Below are positions 1 through 6,298 of a stretch of DNA of 7,460 nt, in pieces (position 1 is the first letter of the stretch; each line of letters opens with the position of its first letter). The notes beneath the pieces were generated by a model, which made no database searches, was not told the DNA's origin, and saw only the letters and a program-made list of their open reading frames with translations. The position numbers were made by a program, and so were the translations under genes. The stretch comes from a bacterium (GTDB lineage: Bacteria > SM23-31 > JAUVVT01). The stretch lies in the NCBI GenBank assembly GCA_030604505.1, contig JAUVVT010000074.1:1-7460 (forward strand), given 5' to 3'.

Positions 1-2253
1 ATCGCCGTCCATCAGGGAAATCCGTATACCTTCTGTGTTCCACCTTATGTTGCATCTCTGACTATAATAGACGATCTTGAATCTGCCGGCTATCAATGCA
101 GAAAAAATTTCCTGGAGCGCATCTTCTATTCTATGAGGCCCTACGGCGGAAAATTATGGCTGAACACAAACGCAGAGGAAAAAAGGGCATTTTTAAAAAT
201 GGCTGAAAATGTAAAATTACAAGGTTTGCAGAATTGTTCCAAAGATAACTTTGCTATACTCTTTCGTAAAGGTGCCCTGCCGGGTTCAGCAGACTGGACT
301 CACCAGTACGGTGATATTTCTAATACTACAAAGTCGGATGATAGTCTCGTAAAACCGCCGTTGGGAATAGCATGGTTTGGGGGGAACTCGAATCTTGATG
401 TCCTGCCCAGACACGGCCATGGACCACCGGAACAGGTAATAGGCGGAAGACTCTTTATTGAAGGAATGGACTGCATCAGTGCCCGGGATGTTTATACCGG
501 TCGTGTGCTTTGGAAAACCAAATTGGACAATCTGGGAAATTATGGTGTTTACTTTGACGACACATATAAAGATGCCCCGACCGATCCGAGTTATAACCAA
601 ATACATATCCCCGGAGCAAATTCAAGAGGCACAAATTTTGTTGCCACAACTGACTACGTATATGTCATACAAGGAGAAAAATGCCATATTCTTGATTCGG
701 CAACAGGAAAAACCATAAAGGTCATTTCACTGCCGGCTAAGAATAACGGAGAATTGCCCCAATGGGGGTATATCGGTGTTTATAAAGATTATCTCATCGC
801 CGGCTCCGATTTCGCCGAATATTCCGTATTGGTTTCAAAAAATAAAAAGTGGGAAAATTATGTATCAAAATTAGAACCAAGAAGGCTCGTTTTCACTAAC
901 TTCGATAATACAGCCAGCAAAGAGATAATCGTTATGAACCGCCATAACGGTAATATCCTCTGGCGTTTTAATGCCAGATACGGTTTTATTCATAATGCCA
1001 TAGCAGTCGGAAGTGACAAAATATTCTGTCTGGACAAGATTCCACCTCTCATTGAAGAACAATTGGAAAGACGCGGATTATCAACTCCGTACACATATAG
1101 TCTTAAAACGTTCTATATTCAAACGGGGGAAATTATATGGGAAAGCAATGAAAATATTTTTGGAACGTGGCTGAGCTATTCAAAGGAATATGATATTCTG
1201 CTCCAGGCGAGACGCCCCTCCCGTGATATGATAAGGGGTGAAGAAGGCAGACGTATAATCACATACAAGGGGCAGAATGGAACTGTATTATGGGATATAA
1301 ACGAAAAATATAACACATTCCCCATACTGCACGGAGACAAAATTATTACAGAAGGAAAAATATTCAGCCTGTTGACGGGAGAAACATTACATAGAAAGTC
1401 TCCCCTGACCGGTAAAAAAGTACCCTGGAAATGGCAGCGTCAATATGGCTGTAATTATCCTATCGCCAGTGAACACCTTATCACATTCAGGTCTGCTGCT
1501 GCGGGATATTATGACCTTACCAACAACGGCGGTACGGGAAATTTCGGCGGATTCAAATCCGGATGCACTTCCAACCTGATTGCTGCCAACGGCGTTTTGA
1601 ATGCACCAGATTATACCCGGACCTGCCAATGTGCTTACCAGAATCAGACTTCACTGGCACTCATTCATATGCCAGACGTTGAAATGTGGACCTTCAATAT
1701 TATTGATTTGGATGATGCCCCGATTAAAAGAGTCGGTATTAACTTCGGTGCACCCGGCGACCGTATGGCTGATAATGGAACGCTATGGTTAGACTATCCC
1801 AGTGTCGGTGGTCCCTCGCCGGATATTCCAGTGAGTATAATACCTGAAGAACCGGCGTGGTTTCGCCACCATTCTTCCCGTATTGAAGGTGAAGGACTCA
1901 AATGGGTCGCCGCATCGGGCTGCAAGGGAATAAAAAATATAAAAATAAATCTGGTAAAAAAATCTGAAAAAGATCATCCCTATACAGTCCGCCTCTACTT
2001 TGCCGACCCGGAAGATTTACAGCCAAACAGTCGTGTCTTTGATGTATCAATTCAGGGAAAGTATGTGTTAGAAAACTTTGATATTATAAAGGAAGCCGGC
2101 GCCCCATATAAAATCATTGTAAAAGAATTCAAAAATATCAGAATCAAAGATAACCTGAATGTCGCACTCAACCCCAGTAATACAAAGAATAAAAATTCTC
2201 CCGTTATCTGCGGTATCGAAGTATTCGCTGAAGATGGTGAAGAAACAGAATAA
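1..2253 (+). CDS. Methyltransferase-tail / PQQ-like beta-propeller / malectin-like domain protein, 5' end outside window
   Basis: The frame is open from base 1, so the gene begins upstream; the ATG at 133 is internal and continues a conserved stretch. 750 residues are visible (first codon = 1). Residues 1-90 look like the end of a class I SAM-dependent methyltransferase domain (YVASLTIIDDLESAG, then RPYGGKLWL). ADWTHQYGD near 98-105 opens a PQQ-type beta-propeller with six recognisable strand-turn repeats of the DxxTGxxLW kind, near 161-175, 229-245, 309-324, 368-383, 419-434 and 452-467. A Cys-bearing segment follows (C484, C522, C542, C544) with the NGVLNAP signature. Residues 578-745 resemble a malectin-type carbohydrate-binding domain (INFGAPGD, VRLYFADPED, ending ICGIEVFAED). 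I know this architecture from PVC-group genomes but know of no established function. Propeller and malectin folds suggest a surface or periplasmic location; the signal peptide, if any, lies outside the window. The SGNH gene follows 67 bases on. Domain calls are from pattern recognition. Confidence 0.85.
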   Translation: MAVHQGNPYTFCVPPYVASLTIIDDLESAGYQCRKNFLERIFYSMRPYGGKLWLNTNAEEKRAFLKMAENVKLQGLQNCSKDNFAILFRKGALPGSADWTHQYGDISNTTKSDDSLVKPPLGIAWFGGNSNLDVLPRHGHGPPEQVIGGRLFIEGMDCISARDVYTGRVLWKTKLDNLGNYGVYFDDTYKDAPTDPSYNQIHIPGANSRGTNFVATTDYVYVIQGEKCHILDSATGKTIKVISLPAKNNGELPQWGYIGVYKDYLIAGSDFAEYSVLVSKNKKWENYVSKLEPRRLVFTNFDNTASKEIIVMNRHNGNILWRFNARYGFIHNAIAVGSDKIFCLDKIPPLIEEQLERRGLSTPYTYSLKTFYIQTGEIIWESNENIFGTWLSYSKEYDILLQARRPSRDMIRGEEGRRIITYKGQNGTVLWDINEKYNTFPILHGDKIITEGKIFSLLTGETLHRKSPLTGKKVPWKWQRQYGCNYPIASEHLITFRSAAAGYYDLTNNGGTGNFGGFKSGCTSNLIAANGVLNAPDYTRTCQCAYQNQTSLALIHMPDVEMWTFNIIDLDDAPIKRVGINFGAPGDRMADNGTLWLDYPSVGGPSPDIPVSIIPEEPAWFRHHSSRIEGEGLKWVAASGCKGIKNIKINLVKKSEKDHPYTVRLYFADPEDLQPNSRVFDVSIQGKYVLENFDIIKEAGAPYKIIVKEFKNIRIKDNLNVALNPSNTKNKNSPVICGIEVFAEDGEETE

Positions 2254-2308
2254 TGATAATTATAAATCATTCATTTCGGAATTCGCATGCAGAAATAAAC
2301 TGTTATAC

Positions 2309-2313
2309 AGGAG
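2309..2313 (+). promoter_or_regulatory. Shine-Dalgarno AGGAG deciding the start of the SGNH esterase
   Basis: AGGAG lies 7 bases before the ATG at 2321. It favours this start over the in-frame ATG at 2159, which lies inside the preceding gene and would add 54 residues with no SGNH-family character. Confidence 0.75.
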
Positions 2314-2320
2314 TCAAACT

Positions 2321-3070
2321 ATGAATGAGTGTTATAAGAAAACATCTTCCAGATTCCTATATATTGTGTATTTCGCATTCGCTCTTGCAATAATCCAATT
2401 TGTATGCACCAAAAAACAGCCGAAAAAATTACGAATAGTCGTCATAGGAGATTCGACGGCACAAACATATAAACCTGAAAGAAATATTACAGGATGGGGA
2501 CAGGTCATCGATACCTTTTTTACAGAAGATGTAGAGATAATAAATTTAGCCAAAAGCGGACGCAGTACAAAAACATTTATAAAAGAAGGCAGATGGGAAG
2601 ACGCATTAAAAGAAAAAGGAGATTATATTTTTATACAGTTTGGCCATAATGACTCCCATGCGAAAGAAAAACCCGAATCAACAAATGCAGAGACCGATTA
2701 CAAAGATTACCTTAGACAATATGTTGATGAATCAAGAGAAAACGGAGCAATACCTGTCTTAATAACCCCAATGCACAGAAGAAGGTTTGATGAAAAAGGA
2801 AAAGTTACACAGGAGCTTTTGCCTTATGCTGATGCTGTGAAAGATGTTGCAAAAGAGAAAAAAGTTTTATGTGTTGACCTTCATAAATTAAGTGGAGAGG
2901 TTTTTCAGAGACTGGGAGATAAAGGAAGCAGCGACCTGTCCTGCCGTCCAGGTGACATAACTCATTTTTCCAGAAAAGGCGCCGTTCTTATGGCAAAATT
3001 AATCACTGAAGAACTTTTTAATATAGCACAGAATCTAAAGAAATATATCAAAAAAAGTAGATTATTATAA
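2321..3070 (+). CDS. SGNH/GDSL esterase, rhamnogalacturonan acetylesterase (CE12)-like, membrane-anchored or exported
   Basis: A 249-residue protein that probably removes acetyl groups from a polysaccharide. All SGNH blocks are present: block I GDST with nucleophile S45, block II SGRST with oxyanion G80, block III GHND with N110, and block V DITH with D212 and H215. GDST, GRST, GHND and DxxH together are typical of the rhamnogalacturonan acetylesterase group, whose members are about 230-260 residues long. Residues 12-28 are hydrophobic after a basic N-terminus, so the protein is exported or anchored; C29 follows FV and is not a good lipobox, so lipoprotein status is doubtful. The catalytic domain starts near residue 37. 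The gene lies 67 bases after the propeller/malectin gene, same strand, with no hairpin between, so co-transcription is likely. Acyl specificity and the pectin-type substrate are inferred from the family; other acetylated glycans are possible. Confidence 0.88.
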   Translation: MNECYKKTSSRFLYIVYFAFALAIIQFVCTKKQPKKLRIVVIGDSTAQTYKPERNITGWGQVIDTFFTEDVEIINLAKSGRSTKTFIKEGRWEDALKEKGDYIFIQFGHNDSHAKEKPESTNAETDYKDYLRQYVDESRENGAIPVLITPMHRRRFDEKGKVTQELLPYADAVKDVAKEKKVLCVDLHKLSGEVFQRLGDKGSSDLSCRPGDITHFSRKGAVLMAKLITEELFNIAQNLKKYIKKSRLL

Positions 3071-3193
3071 ACGTATCTATAACCAGCCACAGCAAAATCG
3101 CTAATACATAACCCGCAATATTTCTTGCATACCGGTAACTTTATATACAAAGTATGAGCACACTAATCAGTGCATGAGCAAAAAGTACTATTA

Positions 3194-4675
3194 TTACAGC
3201 TTTTTTTCTATTTCTTTAATCACCGTTTTTAACACTTTTATTCTCGCATATAATTTTGAGTTTGATTCAATAATAGTCCATGGTGCATAAGAAGTGCTTG
3301 TTCTCAAAAGCATTTCATCTACCGCTGTTTTATACTGATTCCATTTTTTGCGGTTTCTCCAATCTTCATCGGTAATTTTCCATTGTTTATGGGGATTTTG
3401 CTGTCTTTCTTTAAATCGCTTCAATTGCTCTGCTTTATCGACCTGAAGCCAGAATTTAATCAGCACCGTTCCAAAGTTAACAAATTGCTCTTCCATTTCG
3501 TTTATTTCCCTGTAAGCTCTTTTCCATTCTTCTTCCGTACAAAAACCCTCAACTCTTTCAACCACTAATCTCCCATACCATGACCTGTCAAAAATAGCTA
3601 TATGACCAGCTTTCGGAATTGCCTTCCAGAAACGCCATAGATAATGATGTGCCTTTTCAATGTCATTTGGTGCAGCAATGGGTATCACCTCATATCCTCG
3701 CGGGTCCATCATCTTAAGAAACCGCTTGATATTCCCCCCTTTCCCAGCAGCATCCCAACCCTCATAGACCATAATGACCGACAACCTTTTTTTATAAACT
3801 TCATGTTCAAGGTCTCTCATCCTATTCTGATATTTCTTCAAAACTCCATCATACTCTTCTCTTGCTAAATCAACTGACAAATCAACTTTGTCAAGAATAG
3901 AAGTAATACCCTTATGCCCCACTGTTTTCCTTCTTGTCGGTGCCTTTTTAGCTCCCTTTTTTTTCACTTCATTTATCTTATTTTCCAATGTATTGATTAC
4001 AGCATTAAAAACCTTTACATTGGCAAACCTCCAATCATGAGATTCTACAATGGTCCATGGTGCAAAATCCGTATCCGTTTTAGCAAGCATTTCCTCAGTC
4101 GCCTTGAGAAATTTATTATAATGCTTGTAGTTCTTCCAGTCATTCTTATCAACCTTCCATGCAGTAGAAGAATTGCTCTCAAGTTTTTTAAACCGCTTTT
4201 TTTGTTCTTTCTGTGAAATGTGCATGAAGAATTTTATAATTACATTTCCATCATCAACCAACTGCCTCTCGAAAGATTTAATTTCATCATAAGCTTTCGA
4301 CCATACCTCCTTTTTTACCAATTTATCCACTCTCTCCACCAAAACCCTCCCATACCAGCTCCTGTCGAATATGGCAATTATTCCCTTTTCGGGAGTTCTT
4401 ACCATAAACCGCCAGAGAAAAGGTCTCAGTCTTTCATCTTCAGCTGGAGGATTAGTCGGATGAACCTTAAATCCTCTTGGGTCAAGTGCTAAAAGAAGTC
4501 TATTTATCATTGTCCCTTTCCCTGCGGCATCCCATCCCTCAAAAACAATAATAACAGGTATCTTCATGTCCTTAGCCTGCCTCTGCAGGTTTGCCAGTTT
4601 AAATTCCAGTTCGGTAATCATACCGGCATATTCTGCCTTTTTAATCTTTTGTGTTATATCAACCTTCTCTAACAT
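3194..4675 (-). CDS. pap: Polyphosphate:AMP phosphotransferase, two fused PPK2 domains
   Basis: A 493-residue cytosolic enzyme predicted to transfer phosphate from polyphosphate to AMP, giving ADP. It contains two tandem PPK2 (P-loop kinase) domains. Domain 1 (about 1-235) has Walker A GWDAAGKG at 47-54, the DPRGF motif at 65-69 and the Walker B/lid motif FDRSWYGR at 103-110. Domain 2 (about 262-493) repeats these as GWDAAGKG at 306-313, DPRGY at 324-328 and FDRSWYGR at 362-369. Both end with an APWTI(V/I)ES motif (205-212 and again near the C-terminus). A basic linker, about 238-255, joins them. Length and duplication match the two-domain class II PPK2 family, which favours AMP; single-domain class I and III proteins are about 230-300 residues. 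Neither active-site signature is visibly degenerate. The start is supported by AGGT six bases upstream. The gene is convergent with the esterase and divergent from the AI-2E gene, so it is probably transcribed alone. Confidence 0.93.
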   Translation of the reverse strand: MLEKVDITQKIKKAEYAGMITELEFKLANLQRQAKDMKIPVIIVFEGWDAAGKGTMINRLLLALDPRGFKVHPTNPPAEDERLRPFLWRFMVRTPEKGIIAIFDRSWYGRVLVERVDKLVKKEVWSKAYDEIKSFERQLVDDGNVIIKFFMHISQKEQKKRFKKLESNSSTAWKVDKNDWKNYKHYNKFLKATEEMLAKTDTDFAPWTIVESHDWRFANVKVFNAVINTLENKINEVKKKGAKKAPTRRKTVGHKGITSILDKVDLSVDLAREEYDGVLKKYQNRMRDLEHEVYKKRLSVIMVYEGWDAAGKGGNIKRFLKMMDPRGYEVIPIAAPNDIEKAHHYLWRFWKAIPKAGHIAIFDRSWYGRLVVERVEGFCTEEEWKRAYREINEMEEQFVNFGTVLIKFWLQVDKAEQLKRFKERQQNPHKQWKITDEDWRNRKKWNQYKTAVDEMLLRTSTSYAPWTIIESNSKLYARIKVLKTVIKEIEKKL

Positions 4676-4681
4676 TTTATT

Positions 4682-4685
4682 ACCT
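4682..4685 (-). promoter_or_regulatory. Weak ribosome binding site of the polyphosphate:AMP phosphotransferase gene
   Basis: On the minus strand AGGT lies six bases before the ATG at 4675, in the context TAGGTAATAAAATG. The match to Shine-Dalgarno is short. The divergent AI-2E gene has a similar TAAGGTAATA context. Confidence 0.5.
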
Positions 4686-4716
4686 ATATTTGTTAGTGAT
4701 AATCTCTTCTTTTTAA

Positions 4717-4787
4717 ATCACAGATTTCATCGATTATAAAAACTAAAAATTATCTTAAAATAAATAAACATCTGTGTCATCTGTGGT
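4717..4787. repeat. Imperfect inverted repeat with CACAGAT / ATCTGTG arms
   Basis: The left arm (4717-4734) can pair with the right arm (4770-4787) across a 35-base AT-rich spacer: 15 of 18 positions pair, two of them G-T, with mismatches at 4726, 4727 and 4731. The core is CACAGAT (4719-4725) against ATCTGTG (4779-4785). The right arm is itself a tandem near-repeat, ATCTGTGTC then ATCTGTGGT (4770-4787). Similar CACAGATTACACAGAT-like words are, from memory, common interspersed intergenic repeats in many environmental bacterial genomes, so this may be one copy of a dispersed family. It has no coding capacity, and the following U-run is too weak for a standard terminator. Confidence 0.6.
4733..4738 (-). 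promoter_or_regulatory. Candidate -10 (TATAAT) for the polyphosphate:AMP phosphotransferase gene
   Basis: Read on the minus strand this is a perfect TATAAT, 57 bases before the start codon at 4675. No good -35 is present at 16-18 bases (only AT-rich words such as TTTTAA). It overlaps the left arm of the inverted repeat. In DNA this AT-rich such a hexamer can occur by chance. Confidence 0.35.
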
Positions 4788-4919
4788 CTATTATTTTTAT
4801 ATTCATACAAATAAAAAATATTTTTAAAAAGTTTAACACTAAAATTTAATATTAATAAAAATAAATGTCAATACTTTAGAAAATATTATCTGAAATGCCT
4901 CATTTTTCAAAACCAAATT

Positions 4920-4980
4920 AAAAGTTCATTATAAAAAGTTCTTGAACTAATTCAAAAAAATGATTATGATATAAAAGTTC
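4920..4980 (+). repeat. Three AAAAGTTC direct repeats around a promoter candidate
   Basis: AAAAGTTC occurs at 4920-4927, 4934-4941 and 4973-4980. The first two are 14 bases apart and end directly before the candidate -35; the third covers the expected transcription start. The second copy also forms half of the dyad AGTTC-TT-GAACT (4937-4948), which overlaps the -35. The arrangement resembles an operator, but no regulator is identified. Confidence 0.4.
4942..4970 (+). promoter_or_regulatory. Candidate sigma70-type promoter for the AI-2E family gene
   Basis: TTGAAC (4942-4947), a 17-base spacer, then TATGAT (4965-4970). The -10 matches consensus at five of six positions and the -35 at four of six. 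The start would be near 4977, giving a leader of about 130 bases before the ATG at 5106. Orientation and position fit, but the AT-rich background raises the chance of a false match. Confidence 0.45.
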
Positions 4981-5092
4981 CAAATATACAAATACTAATT
5001 ACAATTTTCCCTTTTAACAAATCATAAATCTAAAATAGTAAATTTTTTGTTTCTCTGTGCCTTTATCAATTATTAACATTTTATTAAAAAAT

Positions 5093-5097
5093 AAGGT
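5093..5097 (+). promoter_or_regulatory. Ribosome binding site of the AI-2E family gene
   Basis: AAGGT lies eight bases before the ATG at 5106, a modest Shine-Dalgarno that supports this start. The protein begins directly with its first hydrophobic segment, as family members usually do. Confidence 0.55.
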
Positions 5098-5105
5098 AAT
5101 ATCTA

Positions 5106-6176
5106 ATGAAGCGTGAATATCTTTTTACAGCTTTATTTTTTACATTGGTCGCCATAATTTTTTATCTGGCATTTCTCATCTTCCGTCCATATTTAGCTTC
5201 AATCTTTTGGGGTATTATACTCACAATGGTCTTCTTCCCAATATATAAAAAACTTTCCAGGAAAATTAAAAATAATGCAGTTAGTTCCATTCTTATGTGT
5301 ATACTCATTTTTATTATCATTATCGGTCCCTGCATTTACATCGGCGTAGTCCTCGTCGATGAAGCTGTCAGCGCCTATCATAACATCGAAAAACACATTC
5401 GTTCGGGTGAATATCAGTCTTTGATGAACTTAACAGAGCATCATATTTTTATTTCCCTCCGCCAAAGAATTGAACAATATGTCGACCTATCGGAATTAAA
5501 CATCCCCTCTTTGATTTTAAATACGCTAAACAAAATTCAGTTATTCGTACTGAGTCGGATTGGAAGTAGCATCCAACGTTTTTCCCAATTTATACTTGAT
5601 TTCATTTTCGTCTTTCTTACAATGTACTACCTGTTCAAAGATGGAGAAAATACTGTAAAGCGGTTTAAAGGTATTATCCCGCTTGGTAAAGAACAGACAG
5701 ATTCTATTCTTAATCAGTTAAAAGAAGTTTTGCAGGCAACAATGTACGGAGGACTGATTGTCGCTTTATTGCAGGGATTTATGGGAGGTCTGGCATTCCT
5801 GATACTCGGAATCTCATCACCGGTATTCTGGGGCGCTCTAATGGCACTACTGTCATTTTTCCCGCTTGTGGGTGCCTGGTTGATTTTTCTGCCAGCGATC
5901 GTAATCCTTTTAATTCAGGGATATACTGTTAAAGCGATAATCCTGCTGATATGGGGATTCGCCGTCGTGAGTATGGTTGATAATTTTCTGCGTCCATACC
6001 TTGTCTCGGGACGTACCCAAATTCATCCCCTTATCCTGTTCTTTTCTATTATCGGGGGCCTCCAAATATTCGGATTTCTCGGAATAATAGTCGGACCGAT
6101 GCTCGCCTCAACATTTGTTGTATTGCTGAATATTTTACAGAACAAAATGCAGGAACCAAATCCGGAAAATACCTGA
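5106..6176 (+). CDS. AI-2E (UPF0118/TqsA-like) family multi-pass membrane protein
   Basis: A 356-residue inner-membrane protein, the usual family length. Two hydrophobic segments lie at about 6-26 and 28-48, a third at about 58-82, then a mostly polar helical stretch (about 88-155), a segment near 160-177 (FILDFIFVFLTMYYLFKDG), and a long hydrophobic C-terminal half (about 213-345). Family hallmarks are PVFWGALMALLSFFPLVGA at 239-257, DNFLRPYLVSGR at 292-303 and the glycine-rich GGLQIFGFLGIIVGP at 317-331. Family members include the Escherichia coli autoinducer-2 exporter TqsA and proteins linked to sodium/proton antiport; the substrate here cannot be told from sequence. The gene is divergent from the polyphosphate enzyme. 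It ends 122 bases before the next gene, with no convincing terminator between. Confidence 0.9.
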   Translation: MKREYLFTALFFTLVAIIFYLAFLIFRPYLASIFWGIILTMVFFPIYKKLSRKIKNNAVSSILMCILIFIIIIGPCIYIGVVLVDEAVSAYHNIEKHIRSGEYQSLMNLTEHHIFISLRQRIEQYVDLSELNIPSLILNTLNKIQLFVLSRIGSSIQRFSQFILDFIFVFLTMYYLFKDGENTVKRFKGIIPLGKEQTDSILNQLKEVLQATMYGGLIVALLQGFMGGLAFLILGISSPVFWGALMALLSFFPLVGAWLIFLPAIVILLIQGYTVKAIILLIWGFAVVSMVDNFLRPYLVSGRTQIHPLILFFSIIGGLQIFGFLGIIVGPMLASTFVVLLNILQNKMQEPNPENT

Positions 6177-6205
6177 AATTGTCAAATTTAACTAAATCTT
6201 ATGTC

Positions 6206-6234
6206 TTGCGGGATTATTGATAATAGAATATAAA
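6206..6234 (+). promoter_or_regulatory. Weak promoter candidate for the beta-helix gene
   Basis: TTGCGG (6206-6211), 17-base spacer, TATAAA (6229-6234). The -10 matches at five of six positions but the -35 only at the TTG. It would give a leader of about 60 bases before the ATG at 6299. Read-through from the AI-2E gene is an alternative. Confidence 0.3.
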
Positions 6235-6284
6235 ATTTCCTGTCAAGACCAAATCAAACACACAGTATTTAAAAAAATTACATC

Positions 6285-6291
6285 AAAGGAG
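6285..6291 (+). promoter_or_regulatory. Strong Shine-Dalgarno AAAGGAG before the beta-helix gene
   Basis: AAAGGAG ends seven bases before the ATG at 6299. It is the strongest ribosome binding site in the window and fixes the start, directly ahead of a signal peptide. Confidence 0.8.
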
Positions 6292-6298
6292 ATTTGAA

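Larger units (their letters stand above)
4676..5105. other. 430-base AT-rich divergent intergenic region
   Basis: No supportable gene lies between the divergent polyphosphate and AI-2E genes. The region is conspicuously richer in A and T than the flanking genes, most strongly in about 4790-4910, where runs of A and T dominate. It holds the leaders and ribosome binding sites of both genes, the CACAGAT-type inverted repeat at 4717-4787, a minus-strand -10 at 4733-4738, and the AAAAGTTC repeats with a plus-strand promoter candidate at 4920-4980. I see no tRNA-like or known riboswitch structure, though a small RNA cannot be excluded by eye. Confidence 0.8.

Noticed and set aside
133..2253. Treating the ATG at 133 as the true start of the first gene
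   Set aside because: The frame is open back to base 1 and the 44 preceding codons read as conserved methyltransferase-like sequence, so the gene starts outside the window.
2254..2320. Terminator or promoter between the propeller gene and the esterase
   Set aside because: No hairpin, no -35/-10 pair of note; only the ribosome binding site is clear.
2159..3070. Longer version of the SGNH esterase starting at 2159
   Set aside because: It would overlap the previous gene by 95 bases, adds 54 residues with no family similarity, and lacks a good ribosome binding site, unlike 2321.
3154..3180. Possible terminator between convergent genes: ATGAGCA repeat with GCAC/GTGC stem
   Set aside because: The stem is only four pairs and no U-run follows on either strand. 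The two ATGAGCA copies could be chance in a 123-base gap.
3383..4492. Several plus-strand reading frames of 61-100 codons opposite the polyphosphate enzyme
   Set aside because: They lie entirely antisense to a gene with two intact PPK2 domains, are phenylalanine- and leucine-rich as expected of an antisense shadow, and have no recognisable domain.
6204..6248. Possible terminator after the AI-2E gene (TCTTG ... CAAGA)
   Set aside because: Arms pair imperfectly across a long AT-rich loop and no U-run follows the right arm.
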